Shown here: positions 1 through 8,593 of the stretch, piece by piece
Layout of the letters: each line of letters opens with the position of its first letter
Position numbering within the stretch: the first letter of the stretch is position 1
Assembly (NCBI GenBank): GCA_900544115.1
Contig: UQTW01000026.1
Location: 1-35,852 of the forward strand
Length of the DNA: 35,852 bases
Direction of reading: 5' to 3'
Source: an uncultured Collinsella sp.
GTDB lineage: Bacteria; Actinomycetota; Coriobacteriia; Coriobacteriales; Coriobacteriaceae
Notes under the pieces: generated by a model
Seen by the model: the letters and a program-made list of their open reading frames with translations, nothing else
The model's database searches: none
What the model was told of the DNA's origin: nothing
Program-made: the position numbers and the translations under genes

Positions 1-232
1 GTGCGGGAACGGCCTATTTGCTCAATGTGTTCGGCTGAGATCGGAAATCAACCGTCCGCACGCAACGGTGCAGACCGTGTGATGCTCAACATTGGTAAAA
101 CGTTTTTTCTTCGGCACATCGCCAAACTGACATATCTCCCAGATAGCAGCGGTTGGAGTGGTTGGTAAAGATTTTTCATATACCGTTTTTCCCGCAAAAA
201 ATGAACTTCCATTTCGGCATACGGTCGATTTT

Positions 233-263
233 TTGGGGTATTCGGTCGGCATTTCGTTATAAT
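233..263 (+). promoter_or_regulatory. Probable pyk promoter
   Basis: A perfect -10 box TATAAT lies at 258-263, about 60 bases before the pyruvate kinase start. The best -35-like match is TTGGGG at 233-238, with a spacer of 19 bases that is longer than ideal. The rest of 1-326 is AT-richer leader and upstream sequence in which I see no convincing gene. Confidence 0.5.
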
Positions 264-326
264 CATCTCGGTTTTATTTCTTATGGTTTATCTATCAGCG
301 CAAGACGATGTCAGATGGAGGTCTGA

Positions 327-1787
327 ATGTACAAGCGCACTAAGATTGTATGCACCATGGGTCCCGCCTGCGATAGCGACGAGACCATCCGCGAGATGAT
401 CAAGGCGGGCATGAACGTCGCCCGTTTTAACTTCTCGCACGGCTCCTACGACGAGCACCACGGTCGCATCGAGCGCGTCCGCCGTATTTCCAAGGAGCTC
501 GGTCTGCCTGTCGGCATCCTGCTCGACACCAAGGGCCCCGAGGTCCGCACCGGCCTTCTGGTCGACGGCAAGAAGGTTGCCGTCAAGACCGGCGATAAGA
601 TCGTCGTCACCGCTCAGCCCACGTCCGAGGATTTCCACGGCACCGCTGAGCACATCTCCCTCGACTACCTGGCTCTGCCTTCCGAGGTCGAGAAGGGCTC
701 CCTCATCCTGATCGATGACGGCCTGGTTGCCCTCGAGGTCGAGTCCGTCAGCGGCCAGGACATGACCTGCGTCGTTAAGAACGACGGCCTGATCGGCGAG
801 CGCAAGGGCGTCAACATGCCCAACGTCAACATCTCGCTGCCCGCCATCACCGAGCGCGATCGTCAGGACATCCTCTTTGGCCTGACCGAGAACATCGACT
901 ACATCGCCGCTTCCTTCATCCGTGACGGCGAGTCCGTCCGCGGCATCCGCAAGCTTTGCCGCGAGAACGGTGGCGAGCACGTGACGATCTTCCCGAAGAT
1001 CGAGTGCGCCCTGGGCGTCGAGAACTTCGACGAGATCCTCGAGGCTTCCGACGGCATCATGGTCGCCCGTGGCGACCTGGGTATCGAGATCAAGCCCGAG
1101 CTCGTTCCGCACATCCAGAAGGAGATCATCGCCAAGTGCAACGCGGCCTACAAGCCCGTTATCACCGCTACGCAGATGCTCGACTCCATGCAGCAGAACC
1201 CGCGCCCGACGCGCGCCGAGGTTGCCGACGTTGCTAACGCCATCTACGACGGCACCGACGCCGTTATGCTCTCTGGCGAGTCCGCTGCCGGTAAGTACCC
1301 GGTCGAGGCCGTTAAGATGCAGGCCAGCATTGCTCTCGAGACCGAGAAGTACCTCCCGGCCCACGCTCCGCTCGAGGTTCCGGCCGACGCTCACGGCACC
1401 CGCGTCGTCAACAACGTTGTGGGTATGTCCGCTGTGAACATGGCCACCACCGTTGGCGCCAAGTGCATCACCGTGCCGACGACCACCGGTCGTACCGCAC
1501 GCCTGATCTCGCACTTCCGTCCCAACATGCCGATCTGCGCGTTCTCCCGCCACGAGTGGGCCGTCCAGCAGATGATCATGTACTGGGGCGTTATCCCGCA
1601 CCAGGCCGAGATTACCCAGGGCACCGTCAACGGCACGATCGTCAAGGCGATCGAGACCGCTAAGGAGCTCGGCTACGTCGAGGCCGGCGATCTGACCGTC
1701 GCTACCGCCGGCGATCCCCGCATGAGTGTTCAGCTCGAGGACAAGGTCTCCTCGACCAACGTCGCTTACGTCGCTCAGGTGCGCTAA
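327..1787 (+). CDS. pyk: Pyruvate kinase
   Basis: This cytoplasmic glycolytic enzyme transfers phosphate from phosphoenolpyruvate to ADP, giving pyruvate and ATP. The 486-residue protein starts with the family N-terminus (KIVCTMGPA), has the NFSHG segment near residues 34-38, the metal-binding loop MVARGDLGIEI, and the signature KPVITATQMLDSM with the following NPRPTRAE and SGESAAGKYP stretches. The length fits the standard two-lobe enzyme with a C-terminal allosteric domain and no extra PEP-utilizer domain. The ATG is set by a strong ribosome-binding site (GGAGGT at 316-321). It stands alone, with its own promoter and terminator. A 509-residue reading frame on the opposite strand is only a shadow of its strong codon bias. 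Confidence 0.98.
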   Translation: MYKRTKIVCTMGPACDSDETIREMIKAGMNVARFNFSHGSYDEHHGRIERVRRISKELGLPVGILLDTKGPEVRTGLLVDGKKVAVKTGDKIVVTAQPTSEDFHGTAEHISLDYLALPSEVEKGSLILIDDGLVALEVESVSGQDMTCVVKNDGLIGERKGVNMPNVNISLPAITERDRQDILFGLTENIDYIAASFIRDGESVRGIRKLCRENGGEHVTIFPKIECALGVENFDEILEASDGIMVARGDLGIEIKPELVPHIQKEIIAKCNAAYKPVITATQMLDSMQQNPRPTRAEVADVANAIYDGTDAVMLSGESAAGKYPVEAVKMQASIALETEKYLPAHAPLEVPADAHGTRVVNNVVGMSAVNMATTVGAKCITVPTTTGRTARLISHFRPNMPICAFSRHEWAVQQMIMYWGVIPHQAEITQGTVNGTIVKAIETAKELGYVEAGDLTVATAGDPRMSVQLEDKVSSTNVAYVAQVR

Positions 1788-1815
1788 ATCGCACTTGCAA
1801 GCACGCTTGCATTGC

Positions 1816-1855
1816 AAAAGGGCCCGGAAGGCTTTGCCTTCCGGGCCCTTTTTAG
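1816..1855 (+). terminator. Rho-independent terminator of pyk
   Basis: A perfect 17-bp stem (1816-1832 pairing with 1836-1852) with a TTT loop is followed by a T run, about 28 bases after the pyk stop. The A run on the other side could let it act in both directions. Confidence 0.92.
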
Positions 1856-1989
1856 ACCTTCTTCGTATGCCGCATCATCGATTTGTGTTCAGTCGCAAGC
1901 CTCTCCGATGCCGAGCGCACCACCGAAGACGCCCTGCGACGGGAGCCGTTGGTCAATTGGAATGAACTGTTCACCGTTAAGCCGGCCGG

Positions 1990-2838
1990 CTAACAGCTAG
2001 CGATCAGGGGGACTGCGGGAACGTCAGAAGCAGCAACGCGAGCCGCAAATCCCGCCTCGGTCAGCTCGATGACCTCGGTAAACGTTGCATCGAAAAACTC
2101 CTCGGTTAGCAGGCGATACGGCGGATGATCGGGCTCGCCGGGGTTTTCGCGTACAATCTCGTGCATGACGCCGATAGTCTTGAGCACATTTTCTTTATGG
2201 ATGGGATACTGCCCAAAACGCGTCGCAGCGGTATAGAGGCGATCGCTCGCACGCGGAATGGAAACGATGCCCAGCGTCTTGCCAAACCAGTCAAAATCGC
2301 CCTGCTTTTTAATGCGGAATTCCTCGCACGGCTTGCCGCCGTGTGCTTCCAGATACTGGTTCACACGCGTGTTCCATACCGTGTCGGCCACCAGATGCGA
2401 CCAGACGCCCAGCGTTAAATCGAGCAGCGACTGCGCCACATCTTCGGACGCAAGCGAGAACTCACAGGCGCCGGGACCGACAACCGGCTCGGCATCCCTG
2501 TAGCGCTGAGGATAGTGCACGCGGTTCAGTCGCTCGCGCTCCTCGACAATCGAGGTAGCCTCAGCAGGTTCGCCCGCGGGTGCGCCTTTAAGCAGCGGCG
2601 CCACATAGGTATCCCAGAACTCGTGCTCGCGCGGCTTAGGGATAGGCTCGGGCTTTGCAAAGTGCGTAATGCGATACGGAATGGGATCGGCGATGCCAGG
2701 GACCATATAGCCCACGAAGATATCCGGAACCACGCAGCCAAACAAAAAGGCATTGCGGTCGCGCACGCTATCGGCAAGCACGCTAGCACGTGCCAGCAAG
2801 CGCTCCGTTTGAGCGATATGAATGTTCCAACTTGGCAT
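1990..2838 (-). CDS. Zinc-dependent phospholipase C-like protein
   Basis: A 282-residue protein resembling the zinc-dependent phospholipase C/S1-P1 nuclease-like group (PF00882 type). The N-terminus MPSWNIHIAQ and the histidines and acidic residues (H6, the FLFGCVVPDIF segment, ITHF, the later LGVWSHLVADTVWN segment) fit the metal-binding pattern of that fold. No signal peptide or membrane segment is visible, so it is probably cytoplasmic, and the substrate cannot be told from sequence. I prefer the ATG at 2838 over the one at 2850 because it matches the family start, follows GGGGGTG, and leaves a short leader after the extended -10 box. It lies downstream of the ECF transporter genes but has its own promoter. 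Confidence 0.7.
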   Translation of the reverse strand: MPSWNIHIAQTERLLARASVLADSVRDRNAFLFGCVVPDIFVGYMVPGIADPIPYRITHFAKPEPIPKPREHEFWDTYVAPLLKGAPAGEPAEATSIVEERERLNRVHYPQRYRDAEPVVGPGACEFSLASEDVAQSLLDLTLGVWSHLVADTVWNTRVNQYLEAHGGKPCEEFRIKKQGDFDWFGKTLGIVSIPRASDRLYTAATRFGQYPIHKENVLKTIGVMHEIVRENPGEPDHPPYRLLTEEFFDATFTEVIELTEAGFAARVAASDVPAVPLIASC

Positions 2839-2862
2839 AGCCACCCCCATAAAACCTGGTTA

Positions 2863-2871
2863 ACTATACCA
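2863..2871 (-). promoter_or_regulatory. Extended -10 promoter of the phospholipase-like gene
   Basis: On the minus strand TGG-TATAGT forms an extended -10 element. Transcription would begin around 2856, leaving a leader of about 18 bases for the start at 2838. No good -35 box is seen. Confidence 0.4.
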
Positions 2872-2916
2872 TCACGGCAGAGTCGCACAGGCGGCCATAC
2901 ATACCCTACGCAGCAA

Positions 2917-3687
2917 CTATTCCGCAGCACCGCTTTCGGTTCCATACGACGGCACGGGCGCCTCGACCACATGGTGATATCGATCGATATAGATGGCACG
3001 GGCCTCCAGGCGGCGCACCAAATCTTGATGGTGCGTACTCATCAAAACCGTCTTACCGGCAGCAACGTAGGCCAGCAAAAAGTTGACTACGATGTCGCAC
3101 GAGTCCTCATCGAGCCCGTTGGTGGGCTCATCGAGCACTAGGATATCGGGGTTCATCGACACCACCGCAGCCAGCGCAACGCGCTTCTTTTGCCCGCCCG
3201 AAAGCTGATAGGGCGAGGCATCGACCAGATCGGCAACCTGGAACAGCTCCATGGCATCGCGGACGCGGCGCTCGAGCTCGTCTGTCGGCAGCCCCATCTG
3301 CGCGGGGCCAAAAGCAACTTCCTCGCCCACCGCAGCGCAGAACAGCTGGGCGTCGGCATTCTGGAACACAAAGCCCACGCGCTGATGAAAACGCTGAGCG
3401 GCTGCGGAATCCTTGAGATATGCCGCATCGATCACGTGCCCGTCAAACAGGTACGCACCCGCGTCCGCTAGTTCAAGACCGTTGATAAGGCGCATAATCG
3501 TCGTCTTACCGCAGCCGTTGGGACCGAGCAGGGCAACGAGTTCACCACGATCGACCTGCAACGACACACCATCGACAACCGTATGGCCCGCATAGGAGAA
3601 CACCACGTCGCGCAGCTCGATGAGCGGCGTGGCCTCGGCGCCGCCCGCACCGTTCGTGCCCGCCGCACTATTCATATCGATCGTCAA
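2917..3687 (-). CDS. cbiO: ECF transporter ATP-binding protein (CbiO-type)
   Basis: ATPase subunit of an energy-coupling-factor transporter that powers cobalt or nickel import with the CbiM and CbiQ proteins just upstream. In the 256-residue product I see Walker A GPNGCGKT (about residues 55-62), the signature LSGGQKKRVALA, Walker B ILVLDEPTNGLD and the H-loop in MSTHHQDL. Start choice: the open frame runs back to 3837, inside cbiQ. The minus strand carries AGGGAAGGG followed 7 bases later by an in-frame TTG at 3687, which fits better than the ATG at 3675 (spacing about 19) or the ATG at 3711. A TTG start is therefore likely but unproven. It is the last gene of the cbiM-cbiQ-cbiO operon. Confidence 0.92.
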   Translation of the reverse strand: MTIDMNSAAGTNGAGGAEATPLIELRDVVFSYAGHTVVDGVSLQVDRGELVALLGPNGCGKTTIMRLINGLELADAGAYLFDGHVIDAAYLKDSAAAQRFHQRVGFVFQNADAQLFCAAVGEEVAFGPAQMGLPTDELERRVRDAMELFQVADLVDASPYQLSGGQKKRVALAAVVSMNPDILVLDEPTNGLDEDSCDIVVNFLLAYVAAGKTVLMSTHHQDLVRRLEARAIYIDRYHHVVEAPVPSYGTESGAAE

Positions 3688-3733
3688 AACGTCGCCCTTC
3701 CCTAGTTGCATCCCCAGCCGGAACCAGCAGCGC

Positions 3734-4570
3734 CTACAGCACCGCGCACAACACGGCGAGCAGAACCACGCCGGCCGCATAGACCGCATCGCGCCAGCCA
3801 AACCCGGCGCGTGCAGGCGCCGGGTACACGCCGGCAAAGCCGCGGCAAAGCATAGCCTCGTCCATCGCGCGGCTGCACTCCATCGCCTTGATAAAGGTCA
3901 TGCCCATGATACCCGCCAGCGAGTCGGTGCGCGAAAATCCCTCAGGCGCACGGCCAACGCTGCGCAGCATGACCGATTCGCACAGATCGTGCGCCGTGCG
4001 TCCCAGCACCTCGATATGCTTGAGTGCCATATCAAAGGTAAAGATGACCTCGTCGGGCAGGCGCAGCATCTTAAGCGCCGCCGACATGCGACTCCAGGTG
4101 AGCGTCCACGAAACGCCCAGCACCAGCGACACGTTAATGAACGTCTTGAGTGCAATCTTGAGCATGGCGCCCGTGGCGGAAGCACCCAGCAGCAGGGCAG
4201 GCAGCGCCAAAACCACGGCAAACCCCGCGGCAGCCAACGCCGGCACAAAGGTAGCGCGCAGCCCGCGTACAGGGCGCACCGCGACCAGCACCAACGCGGT
4301 CGCCGCCATTAGCATCAGGTATAGCGGGCTCTGCGTCAGGCACACGCACAAGACGTAAACGAACATCCCTACCAGGCGCACCGGAGCCGAAACGCAAGAA
4401 AGGGCGCGGTCGACCATCGACCCGCCCTCGTGCGCGCCTCCACCCAGGCGAACCCGCTCAAGCAGGCTCGCCAGATGCAGGACATTCTTTTGCATCACAC
4501 GATGCCGAGCCTCCGCGGGCTCGTAACGCTCCTCGGCCGCAAGCCAACTAGGCAGCTCGGCTATTGCCAT
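3734..4570 (-). CDS. cbiQ: ECF transporter transmembrane protein (CbiQ-type)
   Basis: The T component of the metal ECF transporter, a membrane protein coupling the ATPase to the substrate-binding subunit. It has several hydrophobic helices (for example around YVLCVCLTQSPLYLMLMAATALVLVAV and the C-terminal AVYAAGVVLLAVLCAVL). Near the C-terminus it has SMVLRS-type coupling segments typical of CbiQ/EcfT: 'CESVMLRSVGRAPEG' and 'MDEAMLCRGFAG', the latter matching the Ala-Arg-Gly coupling motif in relaxed form (C-R-G). The ATG at 4570 follows AAGGAAAG with good spacing and overlaps the end of cbiM by 23 bases, showing translational coupling. A GTG at 4576 is too close to that site. Confidence 0.9.
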   Translation of the reverse strand: MAIAELPSWLAAEERYEPAEARHRVMQKNVLHLASLLERVRLGGGAHEGGSMVDRALSCVSAPVRLVGMFVYVLCVCLTQSPLYLMLMAATALVLVAVRPVRGLRATFVPALAAAGFAVVLALPALLLGASATGAMLKIALKTFINVSLVLGVSWTLTWSRMSAALKMLRLPDEVIFTFDMALKHIEVLGRTAHDLCESVMLRSVGRAPEGFSRTDSLAGIMGMTFIKAMECSRAMDEAMLCRGFAGVYPAPARAGFGWRDAVYAAGVVLLAVLCAVL

Positions 4571-5630
4571 GAGCACCGCTTTCCTTAACCGTCAGCGAAA
4601 CCAGTCGGAACGCGATGGTGAGCACCGCCACGCCAATCACGCCCGAAAGAATATACATCGCGGCCTGGCCGGCAAAGCCAAGGCCTTGCTCCTCGGAATA
4701 GGCCTGCAGATAATCGCCCGTGGGCAGGGCATCGGCAAAGGTCGGGGTATCGAGGCCGACCGAAGCCTGCAGGCTGTCGTCGCCAGTCTCCTGAACGGCG
4801 GTCGCGGCGCCCTCGGCGTCCCACTCGCCCCATGCGTCACCTGTGGCCAACAGGCCCAGCGGCGTGGCCACGACAAGCACGGCGACCAGAATGAGCGTGG
4901 GAATCAGGGAAGTCTTCTTGGCGGTACCATCGGCGGCAAGCTGGCCATCGGCGGCTTCGGGGCCGACGATAATGCTCGGCGCCGTCTTCTTAATGAAGCC
5001 GTAGATGGCGGCCGTCGCCACGCCCTCGATCACGCCGGCAACCAGCATATGCGGGATCAACATGGCCGGAATAGCCACGGACAGCGGGAAGGGGCAGTAC
5101 AGCGGTGCGCCCGAAGCGTTGGTAAAGAGCATCGGCTGAATACCAAACTCGATTGCCGCGCACAGGGCCGCCAGGCACAGGCCGACCCAACCGCTCACGA
5201 TGGCAGAAACCGAGGTGCCCCAGCTCTTGTCGTGCAGACGGCTGTTGAGCGCACGGAACACGATAGCAGCGACAAACGGCAGCACAAAGGCCATGTTAAA
5301 GCAGTTGGCGCCAAACGACAGAACGCCGCCGTCGCCAAACAGCAGCGCCTGCAGCGCCAGCGCGACCGAGACAGCGATAGCCGCGGCCTCGGGGCCCAGC
5401 AGCAGCGCGATGAGTGCGCCGCCGACGGCGTGGCCTGTGGTGCCGCCGGGCAGCGGAACGTTAAACATCATGAGCAAGAAGGAGAATGCGGCGCAGATGC
5501 CCAGAAAAGCCATGTGCTCGCGATCGAGCGTGGCGCGCACCTTTTTGATGCAGTGAACCCATACGGGCACCATCGCCACCGCCATAACGGCATCGGTCTG
5601 CGGGGACAGATAATTATCGGGAATATGCAT
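4548..5630 (-). CDS. cbiM: Cobalt/nickel ECF substrate-binding protein CbiM/NikM with C-terminal CbiN/PDGLE-like extension
   Basis: This 360-residue membrane protein recognises the metal ion. The mature N-terminus MHIPDNYLSP is the hallmark of the CbiM/NikM family, where the second-position histidine takes part in Co2+/Ni2+ coordination; the usual Gly of MHIPDG is Asn here. A further family block, NVPLPGGTTGHAVGGAL, contains another candidate ligand. After about residue 230 come a hydrophobic segment, an extracytoplasmic loop (ATGDAWGEWDAEG...) and a last membrane helix. This is the layout of a fused CbiN or PDGLE domain, which explains why no separate cbiN is present. The ATG at 5630 is chosen over 5642 because the family N-terminus requires it. 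Sequence alone does not decide between cobalt and nickel. Confidence 0.9.
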   Translation of the reverse strand: MHIPDNYLSPQTDAVMAVAMVPVWVHCIKKVRATLDREHMAFLGICAAFSFLLMMFNVPLPGGTTGHAVGGALIALLLGPEAAAIAVSVALALQALLFGDGGVLSFGANCFNMAFVLPFVAAIVFRALNSRLHDKSWGTSVSAIVSGWVGLCLAALCAAIEFGIQPMLFTNASGAPLYCPFPLSVAIPAMLIPHMLVAGVIEGVATAAIYGFIKKTAPSIIVGPEAADGQLAADGTAKKTSLIPTLILVAVLVVATPLGLLATGDAWGEWDAEGAATAVQETGDDSLQASVGLDTPTFADALPTGDYLQAYSEEQGLGFAGQAAMYILSGVIGVAVLTIAFRLVSLTVKESGAHGNSRAA

Positions 5631-5654
5631 GAGTCCTCTCAATCAGAACGTTGT

Positions 5655-5700
5655 GTGTTACGTTTCCAACAATCCGTAACACCGACTCTGCATACTAACA
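5655..5700 (-). promoter_or_regulatory. Promoter and candidate operator of the cbiM operon
   Basis: On the minus strand an extended -10 element (TGT-TAGTAT, 5700-5692) is followed at once by a perfect inverted repeat: GTGTTACG at 5655-5662 and CGTAACAC at 5675-5682, with a 12-base spacer. The repeat would cover the transcription start and early leader, where a repressor could block transcription. A metal-responsive repressor is a guess from the gene downstream. No cobalamin riboswitch is recognisable in 5631-5955. Confidence 0.45.
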
Positions 5701-5849
5701 AAAAGGCGCACCGCCCACAACGCAGCACGCCCTTGCAATACGTACGTTATTAACCCAGGTCCACGCACCGCCCAATAAAGGGCCCATGCACTCCCAACTT
5801 TCCGGTCACCCGGAAGAAGGTGCAGTCCGCTCGCAACAAGGTTAACGCA

Positions 5850-5942
5850 GGAACCCGCCCCCGAGAGGGGTTTTCTAAGGCAACATCCCGCAGCCGCGAA
5901 GCGGCGAGGACGTTGCCGTGAAAACCCCGCAGGGGCGGGTTC
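5850..5942. repeat. 93-bp nested palindrome after pheT
   Basis: The outer arms (about 5850-5884 and 5911-5942) are near-perfect inverted copies beginning GGAACCCGCCCC and ending GGGGCGGGTTCC, and a short inner stem GCCGC-GAA-GCGGC sits in the middle. It lies only 13 bases after the pheT stop but has no following T run on the pheT strand, so it is not a standard terminator. The remainder of 5701-5849 shows no gene. Confidence 0.75.
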
Positions 5943-5955
5943 CGAACAGCAAAGA

Positions 5956-8409
5956 TTACGAGCGGACTTCGCCGTTTACGCCCTTGCACACCTTGGTGAC
6001 GATCTTCTGGTGCGCCTTCTCGACCTCTTCGCTGGTAAGCGTGTGATCGTCGGAGCGATACGTAAGCGCAAAGGCCATGGACTTCTTGCCCGCTCCGATG
6101 CGGATGGGATCGCGGTAGACGTCGAACAGACGCACGCCCTCGAGCAGTTTGCCGCCGGCGCTGGTAATACGGCGCTCAAGATCCTCGCAGGTCACAGCGT
6201 TGTCGACCACGATAGCAAGGTCGTGCTCAACGGCAGGGTACTGAGAGAACTCACGGTAGTTCTCCTGATTGCGAGCGCCCTTGATCAGCTTGTCCAGATC
6301 GAGCTCAAAGGCAACGACGACCTCATCGATGCCCATCGCCTCGCGCGCCTCGGGATGGATCTCGCCGACCCAGCCCAGCACGGTGCCGCTAGACAGAACC
6401 TCGGCGGCACGGCCCGGCTGCAAGAAAGCGTAGCCCTCGCCCTCGACGGGACGGAAGCGAACCTTCTCGATGCGCAGCTGGGCGAGCAGCTCCTCGACAA
6501 TGCCCTTGCCAAAGAAGAAACGCAGCTTGCGGTACTTCATGTTCCAAGACTGCTCGCTCCACTGACCCGAGAGCACACCCGCCACGGACTTGGTCTCCTT
6601 GGGCAGGCTGGCGTTCTCGCGACCGTGGAACAGGCTGCCGACCTCGTACAGATGCACGTTAGGCGTGCCGTGGGCCTCGTTGTAGGCCACAGACTGCAGC
6701 AGACCCGGCAGCAGCGAGCGGCGCATCTCGGTCTGCTCGGCCACCAGCGGGTTCATGAGAACCACGGGGCAGCCGCGGCCCTCGGTGGACATACCGATCT
6801 TCTCCAGGTCGCCCGGGGCGGCAAAGCCAAAGGTCGTGGTCTCGTTGAGGCCACAGGCGCGCAGGATCTCGCCGACCTTGCGGGTGAGCTTCTGCTCGCG
6901 GGTCAGGCCGCCGATGTGGTTCTTGGCAGCCGGGATGGTCGCCGTCACGCGGCCCATGCCCCACAGGCGCAGGACCTCCTCGATCAGGTCGATCTCACGC
7001 GGCAGGTCGGGACGGAAGCTCGGCGGCGTGACCATGAAGTCCTCGCCGTCGCGCTCGACGGTGCAGCCCAGACGGGTGAGCGAACGCTCGATAAAGTCGG
7101 GCTCGATGTCGGCACCGCAGATGGCATGCACGCGGGCCAGGCGCAGCCTAATGCTGTCGATGGTCTTGGGCGCGGGGAACACGTCCACATAGCCGGGGGC
7201 GACCTCGCCGCCGGCGATCTCCTCGATAAGCGCGCACGTCACATTGGCGACGTCCACGCAGCCAGTCTCGTCAACCTGGCGCTCAAAGCGAATGGAGGCG
7301 TCGGAGATCAGCGACAGATCGCGGCTGGTGTGCGAGGTGCGACCGGCGTTGAAGCAAGCGCTCTCGACCATCACGTCGACGGTGTCGTCCTCGATCTCGG
7401 AATCCATGCCGCCCATAACGCCGGCCAACGCCACGGGGCGCTCGCCGTCGGTGATAAGGCCCATGCCGGCGTCGAGCACGCGCTCTTCGCCATCGAGCGT
7501 CGTGAATTTCTCATCCTGCTGGGCGGCGCGAACCACCACGCGACGGTGGCCATCGCGCTCGGCAAAGGTGTCCAGGTCAAAGGCGTGCAGCGGCTGACCG
7601 GTGAGCATCATCACGTAGTTGGTGATGTCGACGATGTTGTTGTGCGGACGCACGCCCAGGGCGTTAAGGCGCTTGACCATCCAGTCGGGCGACGGGCCGA
7701 CCTTCACGTTGCGCACGATGCGGGCGACATAGCGGTCGCACAGGCCCTCGTCGGCAATCTCGACGGAAAGCTCGTCGTCGGTCGCGCGGCCAGTCTCCGC
7801 CTTGATGGCGGGCAGCTCAACGTGGAAATCGCGATCGAAAATGGCGCCGGTCTCGCGGGCCATGCCGATCATGGACAGGCAATCGGGACGGTTGGGCGTG
7901 ATCTCGCAGTCAAGCACAGTATCACTCGAGCCCACGTACTCGGCAAACGGCACACCGCAGGGCGTGTCCTCGGGCAGAATCATGATGCCGGAGTGGTCGC
8001 CACCCAGGCCGAGCTCGCGCGCAGAGCAGTTCATGCCCATGGACACGACGCCGCGAAGCTTGCTCTTCTTGATCTTGACGTCGCCGGGCAGGACAGCGCC
8101 GATCATGGCCGTGACGATGTGGTCGCCGGCCTCGAAGTTCTGCGCGCCGCAGACGATCTGCAGCGGAGCGGGGTTGCCATCGGCGTCGAGGTTCTTGTCG
8201 CCCACGTCGACCGAGCACACATACATGTGGTCGCTATCGGGGTGCGGGGTCTTGGTGAGCACCTTGGCGGTCACCACGTGGTCGAAGGATTCTCCCACGG
8301 TGTCAATCGCCTCGACCTCGGTGCCGGTACGGATATATTCGTCCGAAAGGGTCTTGGGATCCTCCGGAATATCGATCATGGTCTTGAGCCAGTCGTAAGA
8401 AACACGCAT
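5956..8409 (-). CDS. pheT: Phenylalanine-tRNA ligase beta subunit
   Basis: The beta chain of the alpha2-beta2 enzyme that charges tRNA-Phe. At 817 residues it has full bacterial length. Domains run in order: an N-terminal EMAP-type tRNA-binding domain (about residues 40-155, HPDSDHMYVC and VCGAQNFEAGD), the B3/B4 editing region (about 210-390, with VDITNYVMMLTGQPLHAFD), the B5 domain (about 400-475), the catalytic-like core, and the C-terminal FDX-ACB anticodon-binding domain (EFSQYPAVEHDLAIVVD onward). The ATG at 8409 follows GGAGAG. It is cotranscribed with pheS, 184 bases upstream, under the same T-box leader. An 806-residue open frame on the opposite strand is a codon-bias shadow. Confidence 0.98.
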   Translation of the reverse strand: MRVSYDWLKTMIDIPEDPKTLSDEYIRTGTEVEAIDTVGESFDHVVTAKVLTKTPHPDSDHMYVCSVDVGDKNLDADGNPAPLQIVCGAQNFEAGDHIVTAMIGAVLPGDVKIKKSKLRGVVSMGMNCSARELGLGGDHSGIMILPEDTPCGVPFAEYVGSSDTVLDCEITPNRPDCLSMIGMARETGAIFDRDFHVELPAIKAETGRATDDELSVEIADEGLCDRYVARIVRNVKVGPSPDWMVKRLNALGVRPHNNIVDITNYVMMLTGQPLHAFDLDTFAERDGHRRVVVRAAQQDEKFTTLDGEERVLDAGMGLITDGERPVALAGVMGGMDSEIEDDTVDVMVESACFNAGRTSHTSRDLSLISDASIRFERQVDETGCVDVANVTCALIEEIAGGEVAPGYVDVFPAPKTIDSIRLRLARVHAICGADIEPDFIERSLTRLGCTVERDGEDFMVTPPSFRPDLPREIDLIEEVLRLWGMGRVTATIPAAKNHIGGLTREQKLTRKVGEILRACGLNETTTFGFAAPGDLEKIGMSTEGRGCPVVLMNPLVAEQTEMRRSLLPGLLQSVAYNEAHGTPNVHLYEVGSLFHGRENASLPKETKSVAGVLSGQWSEQSWNMKYRKLRFFFGKGIVEELLAQLRIEKVRFRPVEGEGYAFLQPGRAAEVLSSGTVLGWVGEIHPEAREAMGIDEVVVAFELDLDKLIKGARNQENYREFSQYPAVEHDLAIVVDNAVTCEDLERRITSAGGKLLEGVRLFDVYRDPIRIGAGKKSMAFALTYRSDDHTLTSEEVEKAHQKIVTKVCKGVNGEVRS

Positions 8410-8492
8410 CTAGCTCTCCTTTCATACTGAAAGCCTGCGAAGAGATGCAGGTGGAAACTTCAACTTTGTGAACATTCCTTACAAAGCGAGGG

Positions 8493-8585
8493 TTGTCCAA
8501 GTGCGGCAGATCGGCCCGAAAGAGGAGTGCCGCGTACTTTGGTACGCAAGCGACGAATGAGCGCCGAGGTGCCGTGCTTGGGCAA
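8493..8585. repeat. 93-bp imperfect palindrome between pheS and pheT
   Basis: Arms 8493-8515 and 8563-8585 are inverted copies with few mismatches (TTGTCCAAGTGCGGCA against its mirror ending TGCTTGGGCAA). Inside is a perfect small hairpin, GCGTAC-TTTG-GTACGC, at 8532-8547. It occupies half of the pheS-pheT gap and has no T run on either side. Confidence 0.75.
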
Positions 8586-8593
8586 GCCGCAGC

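Noticed and set aside
288..1817. 509-codon open frame opposite pyk
   Set aside because: It is the antisense shadow of pyruvate kinase with no recognisable domain.
5631..5955. Possible cobalamin riboswitch before cbiM
   Set aside because: No B12-box-like core was found; the region is better explained by a promoter, a short operator-like repeat and a palindrome.
6010..8430. 806-codon open frame on the plus strand opposite pheT
   Set aside because: It is the complement of a complete, motif-rich pheT. High GC and codon bias produce such shadows, and its protein shows no domain.
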